From: Cycloclasticus sp. symbiont of Poecilosclerida sp. N
GTDB lineage: Bacteria > Pseudomonadota > Gammaproteobacteria > Methylococcales > Cycloclasticaceae
Assembly (NCBI GenBank): GCA_002101205.1
Contig: LWTM01000070.1
Coordinates: 1-64,000, forward strand
Length of the DNA: 64,000 nucleotides
Direction: 5' to 3'
The notes beneath the pieces are model-generated. The model saw nothing but the letters and a program-made list of their open reading frames with translations, did no database searches and had not been told where the DNA came from. Position 1 is the stretch's first letter, and every line of letters begins with the position of its first letter. The position numbers and the translations under genes were made by a program. Shown here piece by piece: positions 37,797 to 47,537 of this stretch.

Positions 37797-39232
37797 TGCC
37801 CGATACGCATTATTCGGCACATATCGGTTTCGGTAAGCTCAAAAGAATTCACTTTATTGGCATTGGTGGTGCGGGTATGAGCGGTATTGCCGAGGTATTA
37901 ATAAACCTTGGCTACGATGTTTCTGGCTCAGATATTCGTGAAAGCAAAGTGACTAAACGGCTTATTGACCAAGGCGCGGTCGTTTATATTGGTCACGCTG
38001 CGAAAAATGTTCAGTGTTGTGATGTAGTGGTGACGTCCACAGCAGTGAATAAAGAAAACGTAGAAGTGGTGGCAGCACTTGAGCAGCGTATACCAGTTAT
38101 TCCTCGCGCAGAAATGCTGGCTGAAATTATGCGTTTTAGGTTCGGTATTGCAATAGCAGGCACGCACGGAAAAACGACAACAACGAGTTTATTAGCAGTG
38201 TTGATGACAGAAGGCCAATTAGATCCTACTTTTGTAATAGGTGGCTTACTCAATAGCGCAGGAACAAACGCGAAGTTAGGCGAGAGTGATTACTTGATTG
38301 CAGAGGCGGATGAAAGCGATGCTTCATTTTTGTACCTTCAACCGATGATTTCCGTGGTAACCAATATTGATGCAGACCACATGAGTACATACGGAGGTGA
38401 CTTTGATCAACTGAAAGAAGCATTCAAATCGTTTTTACACCAGTTGCCTTTTTATGGTTTAGCAGTGATGTGTGTCGATGATCAAAATATTCGCAATTTA
38501 ATCCCGTCTATCAGCAAGCCTATTTTGAGCTACGGTATAGAGAATTCAGCAGATTTTCAGGCACTTGAGGTGCAACAAGAAGGGACGCGAACACACTTTA
38601 ATTTAAAGCGTATTGGGCGAGATGATTTTTTACCTTTAACGGTGAATATGCCAGGCAAGCACAATGTACTAAACGCGTTAGCAGCGATTGCTGTGGCCTG
38701 CGAGTTAGGCGTGTCTGATGAGGCGATTGCGTCTGGTTTGAGCCAGTTTAAAGGTGTTGACAGACGTTTTCAGATGAATGGGGAAGTGACGCTGCAAGAC
38801 GGTTCAGCTTTGCTGATAGATGATTACGGTCATCACCCACGCGAGGTTAAGGCAACCATTCAAGCCGTGCGTGAAGGTTGGCCGAATAAGCGTTTAGTGT
38901 TGGCTTTTCAACCGCACCGTTATTCAAGAACACAGGACTTGTTTGAAGATTTCGTAGATGTGCTGAACGAAGTAGATGTATTGGTGTTGTTGGACGTATT
39001 TTCGGCAGGCGAAGAACGGATTGCAGGTTCAGATGGCCCCGCGCTAAGTGCCGCTATTAGGCAGCGAGGAAAGTTAATTCCTATTTTTGTTAAAGATATA
39101 GAGGAGCTGCCTAGCGTTTTAAAAGAGGTGATATTACCGAATGACATCGTGCTGACATCGGGTGCCGGTGATATTGGGGTGGCTTGTGCAAAAATAAAAG
39201 CGCAATTAAATAACTTAGTGGGCATGAAGTAG
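37793..39232 (+). CDS. murC: UDP-MurNAc:L-alanine ligase
   Basis: A 479-residue Mur ligase, the first in the pathway. [20 protein letters not shown] (about 19-38) is the Rossmann start, [13 protein letters not shown] (about 123) the ATP loop, and [12 protein letters not shown] the central block; [14 protein letters not shown] and QPHRYSRT are C-terminal motifs. The first ATG (37793) overlaps the murG stop and another follows at 37796; AGAGGTGG lies upstream. Confidence 0.97.
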   Translation: MMPDTHYSAHIGFGKLKRIHFIGIGGAGMSGIAEVLINLGYDVSGSDIRESKVTKRLIDQGAVVYIGHAAKNVQCCDVVVTSTAVNKENVEVVAALEQRIPVIPRAEMLAEIMRFRFGIAIAGTHGKTTTTSLLAVLMTEGQLDPTFVIGGLLNSAGTNAKLGESDYLIAEADESDASFLYLQPMISVVTNIDADHMSTYGGDFDQLKEAFKSFLHQLPFYGLAVMCVDDQNIRNLIPSISKPILSYGIENSADFQALEVQQEGTRTHFNLKRIGRDDFLPLTVNMPGKHNVLNALAAIAVACELGVSDEAIASGLSQFKGVDRRFQMNGEVTLQDGSALLIDDYGHHPREVKATIQAVREGWPNKRLVLAFQPHRYSRTQDLFEDFVDVLNEVDVLVLLDVFSAGEERIAGSDGPALSAAIRQRGKLIPIFVKDIEELPSVLKEVILPNDIVLTSGAGDIGVACAKIKAQLNNLVGMK

Positions 39233-39246
39233 GCGGCCTGAACGAA

Positions 39247-40158
39247 ATGATGCAAGCGATGAATCAAACAACAACACGACTAAACGGGCAATTGATGGAA
39301 AGGGAGCCTTTGGCTCGATATACATCGTGGCGTGTGGGTGGTTTTGCTGACCGCATGTATAAACCTAGTGACATAGAAGATGTGCAAAATTACCTACGCT
39401 CACTGCCAAGTGACGAGTCTGTTTTATGGCTTGGGCTTGGAAGTAATGTATTGATTCGTGATGGCGGCATACGCGGTTCTGTTATTTATACACGTGGCTG
39501 CTTGAACCAGATGTGCGAAACAGATGATGGCATGCTATATGTGGAAGCAGGTGTGCCTTGTGCTTTGGTTGCTAAATTGGCAGCGGAAAATAATCTGTCA
39601 GGTGCGGAGTTTCTGGCCGGTATCCCTGGAACAATGGGCGGTGCATTAGCGATGAATGCAGGCGCTTTTGGTGGTGAAACTTGGGGCTTGGTCAATAAGG
39701 TTCTATTAGTTAATCGGCAAGGCGATTTGATTGAGCGTCAAGCCGCTGAGTTTGACGTTGGGTATCGCTCAGTTTCAGTCGCTAAAGATGAATGGTTTGT
39801 GGCGTGTTACCTGGCTATTCCAGCGGGTGGAAATCAGCAAAGTAGAGAAAAAATTCGCCAATTGTTAGTCAAACGTGCTGAAACTCAGCCGACGAAGATT
39901 GCTAGTGGTGGTTCGGTCTTTAAAAACCCACAAGGCTATCATGCAGCGCGTTTAATTGAAGAGTTGGGTTTAAAAGGAAAGCAAATAGGTGGCGCACAAG
40001 TATCCGAGAAACATTCAAATTTCATACTGAATACGGGCGATGCAAGCGCTGAAGATATTGAACGCCTAATTGAATTTGTTAAAAAAGAAGTACAACAAAA
40101 ACAAGGCACTTTATTACAAACAGAAGTGCACATTTTAGGTGAGGCATTAGAGCAATGA
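39247..40158 (+). CDS. murB: UDP-N-acetylenolpyruvoylglucosamine reductase
   Basis: A 303-residue FAD enzyme (type II-like, shorter than E. coli MurB) reducing enolpyruvyl-UDP-GlcNAc to UDP-MurNAc. TSWRVGGFADRMYKP is the FAD-domain start; GLGSNVLIRDGGIRG, FLAGIPGTMGGALAMNAGAF (about 120-140), GSVFKNP with the catalytic Ser and KHSNFILNTGDAS follow. ATG 39247 and ATG 39256 are both possible. It overlaps ddl by four bases. Confidence 0.96.
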   Translation: MMQAMNQTTTRLNGQLMEREPLARYTSWRVGGFADRMYKPSDIEDVQNYLRSLPSDESVLWLGLGSNVLIRDGGIRGSVIYTRGCLNQMCETDDGMLYVEAGVPCALVAKLAAENNLSGAEFLAGIPGTMGGALAMNAGAFGGETWGLVNKVLLVNRQGDLIERQAAEFDVGYRSVSVAKDEWFVACYLAIPAGGNQQSREKIRQLLVKRAETQPTKIASGGSVFKNPQGYHAARLIEELGLKGKQIGGAQVSEKHSNFILNTGDASAEDIERLIEFVKKEVQQKQGTLLQTEVHILGEALEQ

Positions 40159-41099
40159 ACTTAATCAGCACACCTGAAGAGTTTGGAAAAGTCGCTGTAG
40201 CTATGGGCGGTTCTGCGGCTGAGCGTGGGGTTTCATTACTCAGTGGGCAAGCGGTTTTGTCAGCTCTATTGGAGCAAGGTGTTGATGCAGTTTCGTTTGA
40301 TACGAAAGAGTCTAGTTTTGAGCAACTCAAAACGATGCACATAGATCGTGTGTTTAATATCATTCATGGACGGGGTGGTGAAGATGGGCAATTACAAGGT
40401 TTTCTTGAATTGGCTGGCATTCCATTTACGGGTAGCGGTGTATTAGGTTCGGCGTTGGGTATGGATAAGTTAAGAACGAAGTTGTGTTGGTTAGGCGCAG
40501 GAATTCCTACACCGAAATGGATGACGTTAAATGACGCATCAGATATAGAGTTTTGTGTAAAAGAACTGAGTTTCCCCATTATGGTAAAGCCAGCGTTGGA
40601 AGGCTCAAGTCTAGGGGTGGTGAAAGCCAACGATATAAAGCAGTTACGGGAAGCATTCAGAAATGCTTCTAGCTTCGACTGCGAGGTAATGGCGGAACAA
40701 TGGATTGAAGGCAGTGAGTACACCGTAGCAGTTTTAGCTGAAGTAGCTTTGCCAATGATTCGTTTAGAAACGCCAAATGATTTTTACGATTACGAGGCAA
40801 AGTACCAAGCAAATACGACGAATTACCATTGCCCTTGTGGTTTAACAACTGAAAAAGAAAATGAGCTTCAACAACTTTCTATTAAGGCATTTAAAACGCT
40901 GGGTGGTAGCGGTTGGGGTCGAGTAGACCTAATGCTAGATAAGTCTGGCCAGCCTCAATTTTTAGAAATAAATACTGTTCCTGGTATGACAGATCATAGC
41001 CTAGTTCCTCTGGCTGCGAATCGAGCAGGTCTCGACTTTAATGCATTGGTTTGGCGTATTTTAGAAACGAGTTTGGTTATGAATAAGGAGGCGAAATGA
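40155..41099 (+). CDS. ddl: D-alanine:D-alanine ligase
   Basis: A 314-residue ATP-grasp ligase making D-Ala-D-Ala for MurF. VAVAMGGSAAERGVSLLSG is the N-terminal loop, NIIHGRGGEDGQLQGFLEL holds the conserved HGxxGEDG, KPALEGSSLGV binds ATP and FLEINTVPGMTDHSLVP provides the metal ligands and substrate contacts. The order murC-murB-ddl-ftsQ is common in this class. Four-base overlaps on both sides. Confidence 0.97.
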   Translation: MNLISTPEEFGKVAVAMGGSAAERGVSLLSGQAVLSALLEQGVDAVSFDTKESSFEQLKTMHIDRVFNIIHGRGGEDGQLQGFLELAGIPFTGSGVLGSALGMDKLRTKLCWLGAGIPTPKWMTLNDASDIEFCVKELSFPIMVKPALEGSSLGVVKANDIKQLREAFRNASSFDCEVMAEQWIEGSEYTVAVLAEVALPMIRLETPNDFYDYEAKYQANTTNYHCPCGLTTEKENELQQLSIKAFKTLGGSGWGRVDLMLDKSGQPQFLEINTVPGMTDHSLVPLAANRAGLDFNALVWRILETSLVMNKEAK

Positions 41100-41887
41100 G
41101 AGCAGTAACCGCCGATGTTTATGACAGTGCTAAGCCATTATTAAAAGCAATGGTATTGATGTTATTACTCACATTAGGTTTGTGGAAGGTTTTCGATTGG
41201 ATGTCTCAGCCAAACACCATGCCCATTAAGCACGTCCGGATTGAAGCTGAGATGAGATATTTATTGCGCGAAGATATATCAAAAGCAATATCAGATGATA
41301 TGCAAACGGGTTATTTTGCTATCAATAGTCAGAAGATTATTGATGAATTGACGCATATAGAATGGGTTAAAGAGGCACGTATAAGAAGGGTTTGGCCAGA
41401 CACCGTTGTAGTGTCGATTAAAGAGCAATTCCCAGTTGCAATATGGAATGAAACGTCTTTATTAAACCAAGATGGCGATGTGTTTCAACCGAGAAATATT
41501 GAATTACTAGAGCACTTGCCTTCTTTGTCTGCTGTGGATAGCCAAAGTAAATTCGTATTACAGCAGAGTAAAGAAATAGATCAAAAACTTGAATTATTGG
41601 GTTTGTCTGTGCAAAAGCTAGTGCTTTCAAAGCACGGTAGTTGGGACGTTGTATTAAGTAATGGGGTTTTTATTAAGGCGGGTCACCAGTTGCCTGAAAA
41701 AGGAGTCAGTAAATCGTTAAACACGTTGGCATTTTTGCAAAACGAACTATTGCAACAAGCTAGCAGTATAGATTTACGTTATCCAAATGGTATTTCAGTA
41801 ACGTGGAAGAAAGGCTATGTTTTTGGTCGGTCAAGCGAAGCTGTAAAGGCACTTGCCGTCAACAATAATGAGCCAACAAAAGGCTAG
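41096..41887 (+). CDS. ftsQ: Cell division protein FtsQ
   Basis: A 263-residue bitopic divisome protein that recruits FtsL and FtsB. A short cytoplasmic part is followed by a membrane helix at about 18-35 (LLKAMVLMLLLTLGLWKVF), a POTRA domain (IKHVRIEAEMRYLLREDISK to WVKEARIRRVWPDTVVVSIK, about 44-105) and a beta domain with ARIRRVWP and LDLRYPNG-like blocks. Overlaps ddl; five bases before ftsA. Confidence 0.94.
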   Translation: MRAVTADVYDSAKPLLKAMVLMLLLTLGLWKVFDWMSQPNTMPIKHVRIEAEMRYLLREDISKAISDDMQTGYFAINSQKIIDELTHIEWVKEARIRRVWPDTVVVSIKEQFPVAIWNETSLLNQDGDVFQPRNIELLEHLPSLSAVDSQSKFVLQQSKEIDQKLELLGLSVQKLVLSKHGSWDVVLSNGVFIKAGHQLPEKGVSKSLNTLAFLQNELLQQASSIDLRYPNGISVTWKKGYVFGRSSEAVKALAVNNNEPTKG

Positions 41888-41892
41888 AGAAA

Positions 41893-43122
41893 ATGAAGAA
41901 AAATAGTGATAAAAATTTAATTGTTGGTCTAGATATTGGCACATCAAAGGTAGCGACAATTGTCGGTGAAATGATGCCTGATGGAACAATTGACGTGATT
42001 GGTATCGGCTCTAATCCATCACGCGGGTTAAAAAAAGGGGTTGTGGTGAACCTTGATTTAACCGTCCTCTCAATTCAGCGCGCCGTAGAAGAGGCTGAGT
42101 TAATGGCGGGTTGTCAAATAAGCTCAGTATTTGTGGGGATTGCTGGCAGCCATATTAGTAGCTTAAATTCCAATGGTGTTGTAGGCATCAAGGACGATGA
42201 AGTTAATGCATCAGACATAGAAAGAGTTATTGATGCTGCGAGAGCCGTTGTTATTCCGGCTGATCAGAAAATTCTTCACATTATGCCGCAAGAGTTCATT
42301 ATTGATGGGCAAGAGGGTATTAAAGAGCCTATAGGCATGGCGGGTATCCGACTTGAAGTGAAAGTTCATATTGTGACGGGGGCGGTTAGTGCGGCTCAAA
42401 ATATCATCAAGTGTGTACGCCGATGCGGTTTGGAAGTAGAAGATATTATTTTGGAGCAACTTGCATCCAGCACATCGGTGTTAACCGAAGATGAAAAAGA
42501 ACTCGGAGTTTGTTTGGTCGATATAGGCGGTGGAACAACCGATATAGCCGTTTTTTGTGATGGCTTTATCCGCCATACAGAGGTTATTCCAATCGCGGGT
42601 GACCAAGTAACAAATGATATTGCCGTAGCGCTAAGGACGCCAACGCAGCACGCAGATGAAATTAAATTGAAATATGCATGCGCACTGACTCAATTAGTTC
42701 AGCAGGACGAGATGATTGATGTCCCAAGTATAGGCGATCGTCCTAGTCGCAAGATATCAAGAGGCAACTTGGCAGAAATTATAGAGCCGCGTTACGAAGA
42801 GTTAATGATGTTAGTTCAGGCGGAACTAAGGCGTAGTGGGTTTGAAGATATTGTTACTGCTGGTGTGGTGCTAACAGGCGGCAGTGCAAAGGTTGAGGGT
42901 GTGGTTGAGTTGGCGGAAGAAGTATTTCATATGCCGGTTCGTTTGGGTTGCCCACAGTACGTGTCGGGATTAGGCGAAGTAGTACGTAATCCTATTTATG
43001 CAACAGGCGTAGGTTTGTTGCTGTTTGGGCAACAAAATAGTGTGGTTAATAGTGGTGAGGTCAGTGGTGGTTTTGAGGGGATGTGGGCAAAGATGAAGAG
43101 TTGGTTTCAGGGTAATTTTTAA
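41893..43122 (+). CDS. ftsA: Cell division protein FtsA
   Basis: A 409-residue actin-fold protein tethering FtsZ to the membrane. LIVGLDIGTSKVATIVGE (about 9-26) is phosphate loop 1, LVDIGGGTTDIAVF loop 2 (about 208-221), and GVVLTGGSAKVEGVVELAEE the adenosine motif; the 1C domain lies at about 85-165. The C-terminus MWAKMKSWFQGNF is the amphipathic membrane-targeting helix. ftsZ begins 41 bases downstream. Confidence 0.98.
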   Translation: MKKNSDKNLIVGLDIGTSKVATIVGEMMPDGTIDVIGIGSNPSRGLKKGVVVNLDLTVLSIQRAVEEAELMAGCQISSVFVGIAGSHISSLNSNGVVGIKDDEVNASDIERVIDAARAVVIPADQKILHIMPQEFIIDGQEGIKEPIGMAGIRLEVKVHIVTGAVSAAQNIIKCVRRCGLEVEDIILEQLASSTSVLTEDEKELGVCLVDIGGGTTDIAVFCDGFIRHTEVIPIAGDQVTNDIAVALRTPTQHADEIKLKYACALTQLVQQDEMIDVPSIGDRPSRKISRGNLAEIIEPRYEELMMLVQAELRRSGFEDIVTAGVVLTGGSAKVEGVVELAEEVFHMPVRLGCPQYVSGLGEVVRNPIYATGVGLLLFGQQNSVVNSGEVSGGFEGMWAKMKSWFQGNF

Positions 43123-43163
43123 TAACAAATGATTTTTAGATAAACGAAAACAGGGGAAATAAC

Positions 43164-44321
43164 ATGTTTGAATTAATGGACGCACAAACAGAAAATGCAG
43201 TCATCAAAGTTATTGGTGTTGGTGGTGGTGGTGGAAATGCTGTTAATCACATGGTGAACAGTGCAATTGATGGTGTTGAATTTATTTGCGCCAATACAGA
43301 TGCGCAAGCGTTAAAGAACACACCAGCAAGAACAATTCTACAATTGGGCAACAACAGCGCAAAAGGTCTAGGTGCAGGCGCGAACCCTGAGGTAGGGAAG
43401 CAAGCTGCGATAGAAGATAGGGAGCGCATTCAAGAAGTGATTGCGGGCTCAGATATGGTGTTTATAACAGCAGGTATGGGCGGGGGAACAGGTACAGGCG
43501 CTGCACCCATTGTCGCCGAGATAGCGAAAGATATGGGTATTTTAACAGTCGCTGTTGTCACCAAGCCTTTCCCGTTCGAAGGAAAGAAAAGAATGAAAAT
43601 TGCGAGTGAAGGTATTGAAGAATTAAGTCACCATGTTGACTCTTTAATTACTATTCCAAATGAAAAGCTATTGCATGTCTTGGGCAAAGATATGACACTG
43701 CTAGACGCATTTAAAGTAGCAAACGATGTCCTTTTAGGCGCGGTTCAAGGTATAGCAGAATTAATTACCCGCCCAGGCTTAATTAATGTCGATTTCGCGG
43801 ATGTGAAAACGGTGATGTCAGAAATGGGTGATGCGATGATGGGGACAGGCAGTGCGAAAGGCGAAAATAGAGCAAGAGAAGCTGCAGAATCAGCCATTCA
43901 CAGCCCACTGTTAGAAGATATTAATGTACAGGGCGCACGCGGAATACTGGTTAACATAACAGCTAGTTTGGATATGTCGATTGGTGAATTTGAAGAAGTA
44001 GGCCAAGTGATACGAGATTTTGCAGCAGACGACGCAAATGTAGTTGTAGGAACGGTTATTGACCCTGATTTAGAAGGCGAAATGAGAGTGACTGTTGTAG
44101 CGACGGGTCTAGGTCAGTCAGTAGTTGTACCAACACCGATTGTTCCAGTTCAAAGAGACCCAATTAAAGTGGCAGCATTGGAAGAAGAGGACTTCGATAT
44201 CCCGACAGTTATGCGTGATAAGAATGCTGGGACGGCTAGTCAAAAAGCCAGGGGGCTAGACGGGGCAAAAGATCCTGCTTATCTAGATATTCCAGCATTT
44301 TTAAGACGACAAGCGGACTAA
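43164..44321 (+). CDS. ftsZ: Cell division protein FtsZ
   Basis: A 385-residue tubulin-like GTPase forming the Z ring. [15 protein letters not shown] at the N-terminus, the tubulin signature [14 protein letters not shown] (about 105-118), [14 protein letters not shown], and the T7 loop [11 protein letters not shown] are all intact. The C-terminus ends with [11 protein letters not shown], the conserved peptide bound by FtsA and ZipA. Normal length. lpxC follows after a 156-base gap that probably holds its promoter. Confidence 0.99.
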   Translation: MFELMDAQTENAVIKVIGVGGGGGNAVNHMVNSAIDGVEFICANTDAQALKNTPARTILQLGNNSAKGLGAGANPEVGKQAAIEDRERIQEVIAGSDMVFITAGMGGGTGTGAAPIVAEIAKDMGILTVAVVTKPFPFEGKKRMKIASEGIEELSHHVDSLITIPNEKLLHVLGKDMTLLDAFKVANDVLLGAVQGIAELITRPGLINVDFADVKTVMSEMGDAMMGTGSAKGENRAREAAESAIHSPLLEDINVQGARGILVNITASLDMSIGEFEEVGQVIRDFAADDANVVVGTVIDPDLEGEMRVTVVATGLGQSVVVPTPIVPVQRDPIKVAALEEEDFDIPTVMRDKNAGTASQKARGLDGAKDPAYLDIPAFLRRQAD

Positions 44322-44477
44322 GCAAGAGTTCGTATGCTGCTGCTCTTAGACAAAGGTATTTAAAGTACGGGAAAGGGGCTTGTGAATGTTCAATCTTTTA
44401 TAAATAAGTAAAGATATGGTAGGATACAGAGATAAAAGGACTAATATTTTTCAAAAAGATTTGCTTGGGGAGTTTAA

Positions 44478-45389
44478 ATGATTAAACAACGGACACTGAA
44501 AAATGTGATTCGTGCGACTGGCGTTGGCTTGCATAGCGGCGAGAAGGTCTATCTAACGTTACGTCCTGCGGGTGTTGATGTTGGCATTGTATTTCGCCGA
44601 GTAGATTTTGATGAACCGGTTGTAATCCCTGCAAAAGCGCAAAATGTGGGTGATACTCAGTTATCAACGACATTAATACAAGATGGCGTGCGTGTTTCAA
44701 CTGTTGAACATTTACTATCAGCTATTGCTGGCTTAGGTATTGATAATATTTTCATAGATCTAAGTGCTGCCGAAGTGCCGATTATGGACGGTAGCGCGGG
44801 TCCTTTTGTTTTCTTATTGCAATCAGCAGGTATAGAAGAGCAAAACGCAGCAAAACGCTATATTCGAATTAAAAGAGAAGTGCGTATTGACGACGGCGAT
44901 AAATGGGCAAGGTTTGTTCCTTTTGAAGGTTTTAAAGTGGGTTTTAGTATCGAGTTTGACCATCCTGTTTTCAAATCCCGTTTTCAAGAAGCAACCGTAG
45001 ATTTTTCCTCAACGTCCTTTGTTAAAGAGATTAGTCGAGCACGTACATTTGGTTTTATGAAAGACATTGAAATGTTACGTAAACGGAACTTAGCCCTAGG
45101 TGGTAGCATGGATAATGCTATTGTTGTCGATGATTTTAGGGTGCTGAATGAAGATGGCTTACGCTATGAGGATGAGTTTGTAAAACATAAAATTCTAGAT
45201 GCCATCGGTGATTTATATTTATTAGGACACAGTTTAATCGGTGAGTTTCATGGACATAAGTCTGGACATGAACTTAATAATAAGTTGCTAAGAGAGTTGC
45301 TTGCTCAAGAAGATGCTTGGGAAGAGGTTGCTTTTGAAGAAGATGCATTCCCTATTTCTTATATAGAGGCGTTACCGGCATCAGCTTGA
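44478..45389 (+). CDS. lpxC: UDP-3-O-acyl-N-acetylglucosamine deacetylase
   Basis: A 303-residue zinc enzyme that commits UDP-acyl-GlcNAc to lipid A synthesis. The N-terminal [34 protein letters not shown] with zinc-binding His (about 78), and [20 protein letters not shown] with [11 protein letters not shown] are the metal and catalytic blocks. The order ftsZ-lpxC is typical. Its end overlaps the convergent dciA gene by nine bases. Confidence 0.98.
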   Translation: MIKQRTLKNVIRATGVGLHSGEKVYLTLRPAGVDVGIVFRRVDFDEPVVIPAKAQNVGDTQLSTTLIQDGVRVSTVEHLLSAIAGLGIDNIFIDLSAAEVPIMDGSAGPFVFLLQSAGIEEQNAAKRYIRIKREVRIDDGDKWARFVPFEGFKVGFSIEFDHPVFKSRFQEATVDFSSTSFVKEISRARTFGFMKDIEMLRKRNLALGGSMDNAIVVDDFRVLNEDGLRYEDEFVKHKILDAIGDLYLLGHSLIGEFHGHKSGHELNNKLLRELLAQEDAWEEVAFEEDAFPISYIEALPASA

Positions 45390-45824
45390 TAAATTATTTT
45401 TCTTGAGTGTCGAGATGAGCTTGTTCATGGAGATACTGAGTTTATCTGAAGCTTCAGCATTATTTGCTACAGATAAGGACTTTAGTGCATTGCTTGAAGG
45501 TTTTTTAGGGCTTTTTTGAGTACGGACTATTTGTTTGCTGAGCACCCTTATTTTTAAAGTACGGACTGGTTCACCAAAGTGCTGAGATAAGGATTTTAGA
45601 ATGGTTTGGCGCATATATAATAGTTTAGATGCCCAAACAGATGAGTCGGTATACAAGATAGAGCTGTTTTTAGTAGAAGTAATATGCAAGCAATGTCTCG
45701 CAAAATCATCTGCTAATGCGGATTGAACGGTACGCAAGAGCACACGCTGTTGAACGAGGGTTTGTTGGATTTTTTGTAGGCCGCTCAAGGCTGCTTTGTC
45801 ATTTTTGAATGGTTGTTTAAACAT
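45381..45824 (-). CDS. dciA: DUF721 protein, DciA-type replicative helicase loader/operator
   Basis: A 147-residue protein whose N-terminal about 95 residues form the DUF721 (KH-like) domain: a basic helix ([21 protein letters not shown]) then a beta region with [20 protein letters not shown], resembling the LxVxVxSSVWAxELxxLxxxLL pattern of the family. DciA is thought to help load DnaB where DnaC is absent. The rest is basic and probably disordered. The start at 45824 (MFKQPF) is preferred; the longer frame to 45896 would run into the divergent M23 gene. Its location between lpxC and secA is the usual one. Confidence 0.85.
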   Translation of the reverse strand: MFKQPFKNDKAALSGLQKIQQTLVQQRVLLRTVQSALADDFARHCLHITSTKNSSILYTDSSVWASKLLYMRQTILKSLSQHFGEPVRTLKIRVLSKQIVRTQKSPKKPSSNALKSLSVANNAEASDKLSISMNKLISTLKKNNLSS

Positions 45825-45855
45825 AAAGTTAATAAGCGTAAAAAGATTAAAGAAT

Positions 45856-46767
45856 ATGCAAATTATACTGCTAACAAAAGGCCAAAAGAGAACCATCCAT
45901 CTTTCTGGTAATTATAAAAGAACAAAAATCACATTGGCTTGCACTTTTGTTGTCGTGTTAGCGGCTTCTTTTACTTTTAGTGCTTCAATAGACCAAACTT
46001 TAAAAAACCAATCTGTAATGGTGGAAAAAGAGCTTTTAGCGCAGCGCACAGAGGTTGAGAGGATGCGCGAGAAAACACGTAATACGCTTGATAATCTTGC
46101 TTTGCGCGTTGGTCAAATGCAGGCTCAGTTAACACTTTTAAACTCGGTTGGTGAGCACTTGGTACAAAAAGCTAAATTGAGTTCAACAGAATTTAATTTT
46201 GATGAGCTACCTGCACTCGGCGGCGCTGAGGAACAAAGTGTGACGAACAGCTTTACACAAGACCAGTTATTAAACGATATTCAAATGTTGGCAGATAAGC
46301 TTACCCTACGTGAAAAACAACTTGAGTTGCTGGGTGTTTTTTTGGCTAATAAGAAGCTTTCTAAAGAGGTTCGTCCGGCAGGCTTACCCGTTGATAAAGG
46401 TTGGGTGTCTTCTCATTATGGCTACCGTGCAGATCCGTTCACAGGTAAAAAAACATTTCATCACGGCGTTGATATTGCAGGTAAAAGGGGCACGAAAGTA
46501 CTAGCAGCAGCTTCAGGCCTAGTGATCTGGGCGGGTGAAAGGAGCGGCTATGGCTATTTGATTGAAATTGATCATGGTTCAGGGTATGTGACGCGTTATG
46601 CGCACAACGAGGAGATCACAGTTAAAGCAGGTGATGTGATTAAGCAAAATGACATGATTGCTAAAATGGGTTCAACGGGCCGTTCAACAGGGCCACACGT
46701 GCATTTCGAAGTTTTACGCTATGGTAAAAAAGTCAACCCGCGCAAATACCTCTATAGTTCTCGATAA
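45856..46767 (+). CDS. M23-family metallopeptidase, cell wall-associated
   Basis: A 303-residue membrane or periplasmic protein: basic N-terminus, a membrane helix at about 26-46 (TLACTFVVVLAASFTFSAS), a coiled coil at about 50-105 (VEKELLAQRTEVERMREKTR) and a C-terminal M23 (LytM) domain at about 185-300. Zinc ligands are visible: HHGVDIAGKRG (H-x3-D) and GPHVHFEVLRYG (HxH), with GYRADPFTG upstream. It is probably an endopeptidase cutting wall cross-links. The ATG at 45856 fits; its promoter must lie in the 31-base divergent gap or inside dciA. A comparable M23 gene sits between lpxC and secA in Pseudomonas and relatives. Confidence 0.9.
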   Translation: MQIILLTKGQKRTIHLSGNYKRTKITLACTFVVVLAASFTFSASIDQTLKNQSVMVEKELLAQRTEVERMREKTRNTLDNLALRVGQMQAQLTLLNSVGEHLVQKAKLSSTEFNFDELPALGGAEEQSVTNSFTQDQLLNDIQMLADKLTLREKQLELLGVFLANKKLSKEVRPAGLPVDKGWVSSHYGYRADPFTGKKTFHHGVDIAGKRGTKVLAAASGLVIWAGERSGYGYLIEIDHGSGYVTRYAHNEEITVKAGDVIKQNDMIAKMGSTGRSTGPHVHFEVLRYGKKVNPRKYLYSSR

Positions 46768-46779
46768 TATAATGGTTTG

Positions 46780-47385
46780 TATTATGTGCCCGACCCATCC
46801 AGTCAAATTGCTTGCACGATTGGTGGCAATGTAGCTGAGAATTCGGGCGGGGTGCATTGCCTAAAATACGGCTTGACGGTGCATAATATTGAGGCGCTTA
46901 GAGTGCTATTAATGAACGGTGATGAGTTGATTTCTAATCGGTGCAGGTGAGGGTATCGGGCTGTTAGCACTGATGAATGGCTCAGAGGGTTTGCTGGGCA
47001 TTATCACTGAAATTACCGTCAAACTCACCCCAAAGCCCGAACTAGCGCGCGTAGTAATGGCGGCGTATGATAGCGTTCGTGATTGCGCCAATGCCGCTGC
47101 TAAAATTATCAAAGCCGGTATTATTCCTGCGGGGTTAGAAATGATGGACAAATCTGCCATTGAAGCCGCGGAGGGCTTTGCACAGGTAGGTTATCCGCTG
47201 GATGCACAGGCGTTATTACTTTGTGAATTAGACGGCACCGAGGCACAAGTGCAAACCGAACTTGATAAAGAAATAGGCGAAGATGAGGCAACTTTGCTTG
47301 ATGAATATGCGCAGATTATTGACGAGTTTAGTGCAAAATATTATGTGAACGGTGTGAATGTGGCAATTGATAGAGTGCTAGTTGT
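46780..47385 (+). pseudogene. glcD (glycolate oxidase FAD subunit) fragment
   Basis: The first part reads [20 protein letters not shown] and [20 protein letters not shown], the FAD-contact region of GlcD, to a TGA near 46948. In another frame it continues [20 protein letters not shown] and ITEITVKLTPKPELARV, then runs to about 47280 with RDCANAAAKIIKAGIIPAGL and EMMDKSAIEAAEGF. About ten codons are missing between the two parts and the first 100 and last 200 or so residues of GlcD are absent. It sits between the M23 gene and secA. Confidence 0.8.
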
Positions 47386-47461
47386 TGATGATCCAATATC
47401 TAGTTTAGATAGCAATGTATTGTTTATTGGTGGAAATTATGCGGACTTTTGTGCGATTTAG
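47386..47461 (+). pseudogene. AAA ATPase fragment (AAA_13-like) fused to the glcD relic
   Basis: The frame of the glcD relic continues without a stop into VLVVDDPISSLDSNVLF, which is the Walker B and D-loop segment of AAA_13-type ABC-like ATPases (as in RloC-like proteins), then ends after GGNYADFCAI at 47459-47461. The two families are unrelated, so this is a recombination junction at about 47370-47390, not a gene. Confidence 0.6.
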
Positions 47462-47537
47462 GCAAATTTTACCTGAAAATAATAGCGCGTTTTGCGGTAT
47501 CATTTGGCTTTTCGTTTCACATTAAAAACCACTCTCA

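Noticed and set aside
47462-47537. secM-type leader before secA
   Set aside because: The 76-base gap is too short for a secretion monitor gene and holds no arrest motif.
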